From Butyrivibrio sp. YAB3001 (GTDB lineage Bacteria; Bacillota; Clostridia; Lachnospirales; Lachnospiraceae), in assembly GCF_900112195.1 (NCBI RefSeq), contig NZ_FOKR01000006.1, positions 124,001 to 188,000 on the forward strand: a DNA stretch of 64,000 nucleotides, given 5' to 3'. The notes under the pieces are model-generated. The model saw only the letters and a list, made by a program, of their open reading frames with translations. It made no database searches and was not told the DNA's origin. Positions 25,907 to 33,975 of this stretch are shown here, in pieces; position 1 is the stretch's first letter; each line of letters begins with the position of its first letter. The translations under genes and the position numbers were made by a program.

Positions 25907-27385
25907 TTAAGCAAATGGATTTTCTGTAGGATATGGAAGAGATGCTGGCTGGTTGTAGCCGATAACTTCTGCTCCTGCATACTTAAATACTTCGTAAAGA
26001 GCCTTTCCGAAGTGTCCGAACGCAACTGCACCATGGTGAGGGAAGTTGTGCTGGATAAGGATATGTCTGTAGAATCTTCCCATTTCAGGAATAGCGAATA
26101 CACCGATTCCACCGAATGACTGTGTAGCAACAGGAAGAACTTCACCCTGTGCAACATATGCCTTAAGATGGTTGTCTGATGTGCTCTGTAATCTGTAGAA
26201 TGTGATATCTCCAGGAACGATATCTCCTTCAAGTGTTCCCTGCGTAACTTCTTCAGGAAGGTTTCTAGCCATGATTCTCTGGAACTTCATCTCGCAGCTT
26301 GAAAGCTTGCTTGTGCATGTGTTTCCGCAGTGGAAGCCCATGAATGTATCTGTGTGCTTGTAATCGAACTTGCCCTTGATTGACTGCTCATACATATCAG
26401 CAGGTACAGAGTTGTTGATATCAAGAAGTGTAACAGCGTCATTAGAAATACATGTTCCGATGAACTCACTGATTGCACCATAAATATCTACTTCGCAAGA
26501 TACAGGAATTCCGCGTCCTGTAAGTCTTGAGTTTACATAGCAAGGAACGAAACCAAACTGTGTCTGGAATGCAGGCCAGCACTTACCAGCGATTGCAACA
26601 TACTTCTTGCCACCTCTGTGTCCTTCGATCCAGTCAAGAAGTGTAAGCTCGTACTGAGCAAGCTTCTCAAGGATTTCAGGCTTCTTGTTACCAGCGCCAA
26701 GATCTTTTTCCATATCAGCCTTAACTTCTGCAATTCTAGGATCTCCAGCGTGCTTGTTGAATGATTCGAAAAGATCAAGCTCTGAGTTCTCTTCGATTTC
26801 AGCGCCAAGGTTGTAGATCTGCTGAATAGGTGCATTACAAGCAAGGAAGTTCATAGGACGAGGACCAAAAGAGATAACCTTAAGGTTTGCAAGTCCATCA
26901 AGTGCTCTTGCGATCGGAACGAACTCGTTGATCATCTTAGCGCACTCTTCTGCTGTTCCAACAGGATACTCAGGAATATAAGCCTTTACTCCACGAAGGT
27001 GAAGGTTGTAGCTTGCGTTAAGCATACCGCAGTATGCATCGCCTCTTCCATCGATAAGGTCACCCTGTGACTCTTCTGCTGCTGCACAGAACATAACAGG
27101 TCCATCAAACTTCTGAGCAAGAAGTGTCTCTGAAATTTCAGGTCCAAAGTTTCCAAGATATACGCAAAGAGCGTTACATCCAGCCTTCTTAACATCCTCA
27201 AGAGCCTCAAGTGTCTGTGTCTCGCTCTCGATGATGCAAACTGGGCACTCGTAAACGTCCTTATCATTGTAGTTCTTCTTATAAGCCTCTACTAAAGCTT
27301 TTCTTCTGTTTACAGCAAGTGATGCTGGGAAGCAGTCACGGCTTACTGCAACAAGACCAATTTTAACTTCTGGAATGTTAATCAT
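25907..27385 (-). CDS. L-fucose/L-arabinose isomerase superfamily protein
   Basis: Cytoplasmic aldose-ketose isomerase fold, 492 residues, no signal peptide. The N-terminal Rossmann-like domain begins IPEVKIGLVAVSRDCFPA. The C-terminal region contains FMGFHCGNTCTSKL and the His/Asp-rich metal-site segments HNFPHHGAVAFGH. It resembles the FucI-related proteins of unknown exact substrate more than true FucI or AraA. The ATG at 27385 is chosen because AAGGGGA is well spaced; the frame extends to 27412 without a site. It lies downstream of GH3 within the xylan locus, which hints at a pentose or uronate-linked role, but xylose isomerase proper is a different family. Confidence 0.78.
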   Translation of the reverse strand: MINIPEVKIGLVAVSRDCFPASLAVNRRKALVEAYKKNYNDKDVYECPVCIIESETQTLEALEDVKKAGCNALCVYLGNFGPEISETLLAQKFDGPVMFCAAAEESQGDLIDGRGDAYCGMLNASYNLHLRGVKAYIPEYPVGTAEECAKMINEFVPIARALDGLANLKVISFGPRPMNFLACNAPIQQIYNLGAEIEENSELDLFESFNKHAGDPRIAEVKADMEKDLGAGNKKPEILEKLAQYELTLLDWIEGHRGGKKYVAIAGKCWPAFQTQFGFVPCYVNSRLTGRGIPVSCEVDIYGAISEFIGTCISNDAVTLLDINNSVPADMYEQSIKGKFDYKHTDTFMGFHCGNTCTSKLSSCEMKFQRIMARNLPEEVTQGTLEGDIVPGDITFYRLQSTSDNHLKAYVAQGEVLPVATQSFGGIGVFAIPEMGRFYRHILIQHNFPHHGAVAFGHFGKALYEVFKYAGAEVIGYNQPASLPYPTENPFA

Positions 27386-27522
27386 AAAAAATCCCCTTTC
27401 TGCGCATATCACGCATTTAAAACTTTCTTTAAATATCCCAAGAGTATCAAATACTCTTATCGATCATTTCATTCAGCATAGCTTTTGCCTTTTTCTTTGC
27501 TGAACTGTCTGTGTTCAAAACA

Positions 27523-27676
27523 ATACAACTTACAACTTGTATCATTTTCTCGACGTCTATTATTATCTGTCATACTTATTCAAAATACAAGCTATCAAAG
27601 TGTCAAAAATTCAAGTGAAAAATTATACAAATTGCTTTTAAGTTGTATTGTCTAAAATACATTTTTGATACAACTT
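27523..27676 (-). promoter_or_regulatory. Repeated AAGTTGTAT operator-like motifs and promoter of the isomerase gene
   Basis: AAGTTGTAT (27640-27648) and its inverse ATACAACTT (27668-27676) form a 9-bp inverted repeat. A third copy (ATACAACTT at 27523-27531, followed by TTGTAT at 27537-27542) lies nearer the gene. A TATAAT-like -10 (minus strand, 27627-27622) sits just below the first pair, so a bound protein would cover the -35 region. A small hairpin AAGAGTAT/ATACTCTT lies at 27440-27458. A 32-codon ORF (minus strand, about 27460-27560) reads plausibly but has no good ribosome site. Nothing else is seen in this 295-base gap. Confidence 0.5.
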
Positions 27677-27680
27677 ATTT

Positions 27681-29801
27681 TTATAACTGAACACCTATTG
27701 CAACACACTTATGTCCTGTAAGTTCAGCTGAACGTGCATCCGGCTGCTGTGTTCCGACAAACACTTTGAAATTCTTTCCAAATACGTCTCTTACACCATC
27801 TTCATTTACAGATGTAAACGCCTTGGCATCTAACACAATCTTAACCTCTGTCTTACCACCTGCGGGAACATGTACTCTCTTAAATCCGCAAAGACTTGGA
27901 TTAACAGAAGCAAATGAAGAATCCATATCCTTAATGTAAACCTGAACAACTTCATCAGTATCGAACTTGCCATCATTAACTACATTCACTGTAACTTCCG
28001 CGCCTGCAAGCTCAGCATTTTCATGCTTAAGAGTAAAGTTGCAATCCTCTTCTACGTGGCAGTCACCATATGTAAGACCATATCCAAACGGATAAAGTGG
28101 TGTTCCTGTAAAGAACTTATATGTTCTGTTCTTCATTGAATAATCCTTAAAGTCAGGAAGATCATCAGCTGACTTATAGAAAGTTACAGGAAGTTTTCCT
28201 GAAGGTGACAGATCTCCGAAAAGAATATCTGCAACATCAGCTCCACCTCTTGCTCCCGGATACCATGCCTGGATTACAGCATTTGCATCGTCCTGTGCCT
28301 TTGAAAGGTCAATTGCACTACCAGCCATATTGATAACTATAGTTGGCTTTCCTGACTCAAGCGCAGCATAAAGAACCTGTCTCTGAGGAAGTGGAAGATT
28401 AAGATTTATCTTATCTCCAGATGCAAACTGGTTTCCTGCATCTCCCTCTTCACCCTCAAGATTCTCATCAAGACCAACTACTACAACTACAACATCTGAA
28501 TAGTCTGCAACAGTCTTAACCTCTGACAATCTGTCAGGAAGGTTAGGATCAGCAAGGTTACTGATGTTATTCTTGAAGATATCGCATCCCTCTGAATAAA
28601 GGACTCTGACATCATCTCCGACTTTATCCTGGATTCCTTCAAGAACTGTAATGTATCTTGAAGATGTTCCGTGATAGTTACCAATAAGTGAAAGTCTTGA
28701 GTTAGCATTAGGTCCAACCACACCGATAGTCTTGATCTTGCTCTTATCAAGAGGAAGAAGTCCATCATTTTTCAAAAGAACTATAGACTCTCTTGCAGCT
28801 CTTTTTGCAACATCAAGATGTTCTTTGCATTCAACAACATCAAAAGGTATATTGTCATATTCTGTCTTATCAAACATTCCAAGAAGATATCTTGTTGTGA
28901 ACAGTCTCTCACAAGATGTTGTGATAAGTTCCTCGTCAAGGATACCTGCTCTGTATGCGTTCATGATTACCTGATATGTACATCCGCAGTTAAGATCGCA
29001 TCCCATCTCAAGAGCAAGCTTAGCAGACTCCTCAGGGCTTGATGTAACCTTGTGATTTTCATGGAAATCCTTGATTGCCCAGCAATCTGAAACAAAATGT
29101 CCCTCAAATCCCCACTTACCTCTAAGTGTATCAACCATAAGAGGCTTATTTGCACAGCAAGGCTCTCCGTTTGTTCTGTTGTAAGCACCCATTATAGCTT
29201 CAACACCAGCCTCTTTTACACATGCTTCAAATGCAGGAAGATATGTCTCTTCCAGATCCTTCTTAGAAGCTTTTGCATCAAAGAAATGTCTTTCACCCTC
29301 AGGACCAGAATGAACAGCAAAGTGCTTTGCACAAGCTGCTACCTTCATATATTCGCCATCTCCCTGCATTCCCTTTACAAAAGGAACTGCAAGTCTGCTT
29401 GTAAGGAAAGGATCTTCACCATAAGTCTCATGTCCTCTTCCCCATCTTGGATCTCTGAAAATATTTACGTTAGGAGCCCAGAATGTAAGTCCCTTGTAAA
29501 TATCTCTGTCCTCACGCTTTGACTGCTCGTTGTATTTAGCTCGAGCTTCAATAGCAACTATTTCTCCGATTGCCCCCATCAGCTCTTCATCAAAAGCTGC
29601 TGCAAGGCCAATTGCCTGTGGAAACATTGTAGCTGTGCCCGCTCTTGCGACACCATGAAGTGCCTCATTCCACCAGTTGTACGCAGGAATGCCCAATCTG
29701 TCGATAGCCGGCGCATCATATCTAAGCTGAGACGCCTTCTCCTCAACTGTCATTTTGCTGACCAGTTCCTTGGCACGCTTTCTTGCTTCTTCTCTGTTCA
29801 T
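27681..29801 (-). CDS. Glycoside hydrolase family 3, beta-xylosidase/beta-glucosidase type
   Basis: Retaining exo-beta-glycosidase, 706 residues. It lacks a signal peptide, so it acts on imported xylo- or cello-oligosaccharides. The N-terminal segment YNWWNEALHGVARAG is typical of the xylosidase branch of GH3. The nucleophile is Asp239 (FVSDCWAI). An alpha/beta sandwich follows (about 330-570) and the C-terminal fibronectin-III-like domain (about 610-690) is present. The ATG at 29801 has AAAGGGGATAAAT upstream. It lies downstream of the xylan transporter operon, separated by a 437-base gap with a very large inverted repeat. Xylosidase activity fits the neighbouring GH115/GH67 genes. Confidence 0.9.
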   Translation of the reverse strand: MNREEARKRAKELVSKMTVEEKASQLRYDAPAIDRLGIPAYNWWNEALHGVARAGTATMFPQAIGLAAAFDEELMGAIGEIVAIEARAKYNEQSKREDRDIYKGLTFWAPNVNIFRDPRWGRGHETYGEDPFLTSRLAVPFVKGMQGDGEYMKVAACAKHFAVHSGPEGERHFFDAKASKKDLEETYLPAFEACVKEAGVEAIMGAYNRTNGEPCCANKPLMVDTLRGKWGFEGHFVSDCWAIKDFHENHKVTSSPEESAKLALEMGCDLNCGCTYQVIMNAYRAGILDEELITTSCERLFTTRYLLGMFDKTEYDNIPFDVVECKEHLDVAKRAARESIVLLKNDGLLPLDKSKIKTIGVVGPNANSRLSLIGNYHGTSSRYITVLEGIQDKVGDDVRVLYSEGCDIFKNNISNLADPNLPDRLSEVKTVADYSDVVVVVVGLDENLEGEEGDAGNQFASGDKINLNLPLPQRQVLYAALESGKPTIVINMAGSAIDLSKAQDDANAVIQAWYPGARGGADVADILFGDLSPSGKLPVTFYKSADDLPDFKDYSMKNRTYKFFTGTPLYPFGYGLTYGDCHVEEDCNFTLKHENAELAGAEVTVNVVNDGKFDTDEVVQVYIKDMDSSFASVNPSLCGFKRVHVPAGGKTEVKIVLDAKAFTSVNEDGVRDVFGKNFKVFVGTQQPDARSAELTGHKCVAIGVQL

Positions 29802-30018
29802 ATTTATCCCCTTTTATATTTCTTACTCATAGCAATAATTGATAAGCCCTTATTTATCCGCTACTTCTCGCTTATTGCCATATTCTCATTCTCAAGCATT
29901 TTATATTTTCACATACATAAGGGGGCTTTTTCCTACCAAATTTTGCCTTCAACATCTTAATATTTGCGACCTAAAAACCAAGCGATGCTAATGCACACTT
30001 TAGCTTAAGAAAGTGAAA

Positions 30019-30220
30019 GTATGATGTCAGGCGCATGTAACAGTCTGAAAATGTACAGTTCTCGGACGAAGAGATGATTTGTAAAACAAAAAAATCGAAA
30101 GAAGGTCGACTGCTATGAACAGCGCTGAAAGGAGACCTTCTTTCGATTTTAAGTTTTAACAAATCACGACGCAGACGAAAGCAATCATTTTCAGACTGTT
30201 ATTTGTGTCTGACATCATAC
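30019..30220. repeat. 202-bp nested inverted repeat
   Basis: Four pairs of arms are nested around one centre: GTATGATGTCAG (30019-30030) with 30209-30220, perfect 12 bp; TAACAGTCTGAAAATG (30038-30053) with 30186-30201, perfect 16 bp; TGATTTG(T)TAAAAC (30075-30087) with 30153-30166, one-base difference; AAAATCGAAAGAAGGTC (30091-30107) with 30134-30150, perfect 17 bp. The loop is 26 bases. On the minus strand the innermost stem is followed by seven Ts, so it also works as a terminator for the binding-protein gene that stops at 30239. No ORF fits it. The rest of the 29802-30238 gap holds the GH3 upstream region without a clear promoter. Confidence 0.85.
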
Positions 30221-30238
30221 GTACCCATTTCAGAAATA

Positions 30239-31972
30239 TTAAGGAAGCATATCAGCATCGCCGAAGTATTCTGCCCACTTCTCTGCACGCTCATCCATGA
30301 TAGCCTGGCCACCTGCTGAGAGGTAATCTGAAATGTAGCTATCCCATGTAGAATCAAAATCAGCTACTGCAGCAACAACTGCGTTGTCGTAAACCTGATC
30401 TCTCTTTGAAGAAAGAGTATCACCAACACCTGCTTCTGCTGCGATCTCACCAACGTTTACGTTCTTTGGCTCAAGACCATCTGCGCGAGAGATTACATCA
30501 GCTGCGCTTACAAGCTCAGGATCAGCTTCTGCATAACCATATGCAAGTGAAAGAGCTGCAAGTTTCTCATCGCCAAAATATGTTCCGTTACATGTGATTG
30601 TGTAGTCAATGTTCTTACCTGAGTTCTGGATTGCATCACCTGTTGCTGCAATGATCTGGATTGCTCCGCTATCAAGAACTTCGTGTGTAACACCTTCATC
30701 ACCTGCCTGGAGGTACTTGATTGTCTCAGGCTTTGAAATGAAATCAAGGTAAAGAAGTGATGCAAGAGGCTCAGTGTTTGTTGTAGGGAAGAAGAGCTTT
30801 CTGTCGCCTGCTGAGCTGTAAAGCCACTTAGCATACTTTCCATCTGAGTTCTGGAAGCAGTCAACTGCTACAAACTTAGCATCTTCGCCAACGTTTCTCT
30901 TAAGGTTTGCATTGATGCTGTCTTCACCGTTTCTGAATACATAATCCCAGTTGTGCTGGATTGCGCCAACGTAACCTGCCTTGATCATATCATCTTCTGT
31001 AGTATCTCCGCTTCCATAAAGAGCGAAATCTTTCCACATAAGACCATCGTTGTACCACTTGTTAAGAAGTCTTACAGCTTCCTTTGTTGAAGTCTGTGTA
31101 ACCATTCTGTCATCAAATCCGTTGATGTAGTACTCTTTGTCAGAAATCTTAGGATCCATGAATGATGTGATGATGTTTGATGCTCTCCAACCGATATCAT
31201 AGCTTGTTGAGAAAGGAACCATCTTAGAAGCATCTTTTCCAAGAAGAGTCTCTGCATTATCTCTGAATGCCACAAGCATATCTTCAAATTCCTGAGTTGT
31301 TGTAGGAGCCTTAAGTCCAAGCTTATCAAGCCAGTCCTGACGAACAAAGGTTACGATTCTCTGCTGCTCAGCACGTTTTCCTTCAAGTGCCCATACAGAA
31401 CCTGTCTTAGGATCTTTGTCCCAAAGCATGTTTGTATCGCCAAGCCATCCCCAAAGATTTGGAAGATCAGCCTTGTAAGTCTCGATGGCTTCGCTAAGAT
31501 CGATAACACCGCCCATCTGAGCGTATGTAAGAACTGTAGGATAGCTGTAAGTTACGCAGATATCTGGTGCTTCGCCTGCTGCAAGAAGGTTGTTGATATC
31601 ATCAACCTCTGTCCATCTTGGAACCTTCTTGAAAGTAACTTCTACATTGTGCTCTTCAAGCATTCCCTTCTTGATGTACTCTGTGTACATGTTGTTTTCA
31701 GGATCTGAACCGCCGTCATTTCCTCTGTCGTAGATTTCTACTGTAATCTTTCTTGTGTCAGCAAACTTACCATCTGTAAGTTCTGATGCTGTCTGAGGCT
31801 CAGCCTCGCTTGTCTCAGTAGTAGCTGCTGCTGTGTCGCTACTTGTCTCCTGCTTAGGAGTAGCATCATTTGTTGTTGTCTGGGTGTCAACGCCCTCGTT
31901 TGATGATCCGCAGGCAACTACTGAAAGTGCCATTGCTGATGCAAGAAACATAGACAATACTTTTTTCTTCAT
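30239..31972 (-). CDS. Extracellular sugar-binding lipoprotein of aldouronate-type ABC importer
   Basis: Captures oligosaccharides outside the membrane and hands them to the two permeases encoded upstream. It has 577 residues, a lipoprotein signal with Cys in VVACGSS (about residue 21), then a Thr/Glu-rich linker and a long family-1-type binding domain as in LplA/LipO proteins. The context (GH115, GH67, two LplBC-type permeases) suggests aldouronic acids or xylo-oligosaccharides. The ATG at 31972 has GGAGGT upstream. Last gene of the permease-permease-binding-protein operon. As is usual for this class, no dedicated ATPase is present, so a shared MsmK-like ATPase elsewhere is expected. Confidence 0.9.
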   Translation of the reverse strand: MKKKVLSMFLASAMALSVVACGSSNEGVDTQTTTNDATPKQETSSDTAAATTETSEAEPQTASELTDGKFADTRKITVEIYDRGNDGGSDPENNMYTEYIKKGMLEEHNVEVTFKKVPRWTEVDDINNLLAAGEAPDICVTYSYPTVLTYAQMGGVIDLSEAIETYKADLPNLWGWLGDTNMLWDKDPKTGSVWALEGKRAEQQRIVTFVRQDWLDKLGLKAPTTTQEFEDMLVAFRDNAETLLGKDASKMVPFSTSYDIGWRASNIITSFMDPKISDKEYYINGFDDRMVTQTSTKEAVRLLNKWYNDGLMWKDFALYGSGDTTEDDMIKAGYVGAIQHNWDYVFRNGEDSINANLKRNVGEDAKFVAVDCFQNSDGKYAKWLYSSAGDRKLFFPTTNTEPLASLLYLDFISKPETIKYLQAGDEGVTHEVLDSGAIQIIAATGDAIQNSGKNIDYTITCNGTYFGDEKLAALSLAYGYAEADPELVSAADVISRADGLEPKNVNVGEIAAEAGVGDTLSSKRDQVYDNAVVAAVADFDSTWDSYISDYLSAGGQAIMDERAEKWAEYFGDADMLP

Positions 31973-32028
31973 AACTATACCTCCGTTTTATTATGTGTAA
32001 TCCCTTTGTGGGTTGTTACCTATACTAT

Positions 32029-32901
32029 TTACTCCTTAACTGCTCCAAGAGTAACTCCGTGAATGAAGTACTTTTGAAGGAATGGGTAGATGCACAGAAT
32101 CGGCACTGTTGAAAACATTACAATTGCAGCCTTCAGTGATTCTGATAAGCCCGGCGCCGAAAATCCTTCCTGAGTAGCCACTTCTACCTGGTTAATATTA
32201 TTGATGATGTTGTACAAAAGAAGCTGCAACGGATAAAACTTAGTATCTCTCATGTACATAAGTGCATCCGAGTAGCTGTTCCATCTTCCAACTGCATAGA
32301 AAAGAGCCAGTGTAGCCATAACAGGCTTTGAAAGTGGAAGATAGATCATAACCAGAATCTCAAAAAATGTTGCTCCGTCAATCTCTGCAGATTCTCTCAA
32401 ACTGTCAGGTATTCCGTAAAAGAAACTTCTCATGATGATCATGTTGTAAACACTCATAACACCCGGAAGAATCAAAACAAGCGGATTACTAAGAAGATGA
32501 AGCTTTTGCATAAGCAGGTAGTTTGGTATTGTACCCGCATTAAAAAACATTGTAATTGTAATAAAGATATTGATCAGCTTTCTTCCCTTGAGGTTCTCAA
32601 ATATAAGAGGGAACGCGCAAAGGGTTGTCATTGTCAATGAAAGAATCGTGCATACAACTGTAAGAAATACAGTCCACACAAATGCCCTTATGTACTTTGG
32701 ATCCTTAAGCACTGTTGAGTATGCATTAAAATTCAATCCTTTTGGAATAATGTACACTTCGTTTCTTACCAGGAAATCCGTTCCACTAAGTGACTTGGCA
32801 AGAAGATTTAACATTGGGATAATGCACATTGCACTTACTAAGAGACAAAAGATAACAAACACAATATCCCAGACTTTATCAGCTCTTGATTTTACTTTCA
32901 T
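32029..32901 (-). CDS. Carbohydrate ABC permease, LplC/MalG type
   Basis: 290-residue inner-membrane permease of the CUT1 class, with six predicted spans and an EAA loop (ESAEIDGATFFEILVMIYLP) that contacts the ATPase. The N-terminus (KSRADKVWDIVFVIFCLLVS) and C-terminus (YFIHGVTLGAVKE) are typical of YtcP/LplC partners. The ATG at 32901 is preceded by GGGGGAAT. It lies 12 bases after the other permease gene and 56 before the binding protein, clearly one operon. Confidence 0.93.
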   Translation of the reverse strand: MKVKSRADKVWDIVFVIFCLLVSAMCIIPMLNLLAKSLSGTDFLVRNEVYIIPKGLNFNAYSTVLKDPKYIRAFVWTVFLTVVCTILSLTMTTLCAFPLIFENLKGRKLINIFITITMFFNAGTIPNYLLMQKLHLLSNPLVLILPGVMSVYNMIIMRSFFYGIPDSLRESAEIDGATFFEILVMIYLPLSKPVMATLALFYAVGRWNSYSDALMYMRDTKFYPLQLLLYNIINNINQVEVATQEGFSAPGLSESLKAAIVMFSTVPILCIYPFLQKYFIHGVTLGAVKE

Positions 32902-32913
32902 TTCTATTCCCCC

Positions 32914-33861
32914 TTACCAGATTCCTCTCTCACCAAGTTTACGTGAGATGAAGTTAGCCATCAGCAGGAAGAATACTCCAACCACTGACTGGAACAGTCC
33001 CACTGCAGTAGTAAGTGAGAACTGCAAGCCCTTGATACCTACTCTATATACGAATGTTGCGATAACATCAGCAACTCTCATTACCAGGTTGTTCTGGAAT
33101 GCAAATGGTCTGTCAAATCCACCACCAAGGATATTTCCAAGGCTCATTATCAAAAGAACTACGATCGTAGGCTTAATTCCCGGCAGTGTGATATGCCACA
33201 TTTTGCGGAATCTTCCAGCTCCGTCAACAGCTGCCGCCTCATAAAGCTCAGGGTTAATTCCTGCAATAGCAGCAAGATAAACAATTGATCCCCATCCAAA
33301 GTTCTGCCATATACCAAAGCTTATATAACTTCCAATCCAGTGACTTTCATCATTAAGGAAAGGAATTGCTTCTCCGCCAAGATCCTTGATGACCATGTTA
33401 ATAAGTCCGGCATTAGGAGCAAGAAGCTGAAGTGCCAAGCTGTAAATAATTACCCATGAAAGGAAGTGAGGCATATACGCAATTGTCTGCACAACCTTTT
33501 TGTATCTCTTAAAGCAAAGTTCATTAAGTATCAGCGCAAAAATAATCGGTGCCGGGAAACCAAAGATCAGATCAAGAAGATTAAGTGTCAATGTATTTCT
33601 AAGCGCATACTTAAAATCATTGTTCTTAAATGCCTTGATAAAAAACTCAAATCCATGGTTATCTGCCAGTGGCAATTCCCAAATGCTCTTTACAAGACTG
33701 TACTTTTTAAATGCTATCTGTACATAGATCATCGGAGCATATTTAAATACTGCCAGATAAGTCAGTGGCAGAAGCAGCATGGCGTATAGCTGCCAGTATC
33801 TTTTCATGTAAACGCCAAATGACTTTGATTTGCCCCCTTTAGGAGCAGGTGTTTTCCCCAT
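32914..33861 (-). CDS. Carbohydrate ABC permease, LplB type
   Basis: 315-residue CUT1 permease with six spans and an EAA loop (YEAAAVDGAGRFRKMWHITLP). It is the partner of the LplC-type protein. A Lys/Gly-rich cytoplasmic N-terminus precedes the first span. The ATG at 33861 has AGAGGAGAT upstream. It starts 114 bases after the GH115 stop; I see no strong promoter in the gap, so transcription probably continues from GH115. The gene order GH115, lplB, lplC, binding protein is what one expects of a glucuronoxylan uptake unit. Confidence 0.93.
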   Translation of the reverse strand: MGKTPAPKGGKSKSFGVYMKRYWQLYAMLLLPLTYLAVFKYAPMIYVQIAFKKYSLVKSIWELPLADNHGFEFFIKAFKNNDFKYALRNTLTLNLLDLIFGFPAPIIFALILNELCFKRYKKVVQTIAYMPHFLSWVIIYSLALQLLAPNAGLINMVIKDLGGEAIPFLNDESHWIGSYISFGIWQNFGWGSIVYLAAIAGINPELYEAAAVDGAGRFRKMWHITLPGIKPTIVVLLIMSLGNILGGGFDRPFAFQNNLVMRVADVIATFVYRVGIKGLQFSLTTAVGLFQSVVGVFFLLMANFISRKLGERGIW

Positions 33862-33975
33862 TTTTTCATCTCCTCTTTTGTTACTCTAAAACTTTTCTGT
33901 ATTTCTTTGCCATCACAAGCCACATCAAAAATTACTTATGATAGTTTATCCACAAAGATACATCTCATTCATTTC

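Noticed and set aside
30019-30220. Retron msr-msd RNA
   Set aside because: Nested arms are suggestive, but there is no reverse transcriptase gene nearby and no msr-like branching-G context that I can identify.
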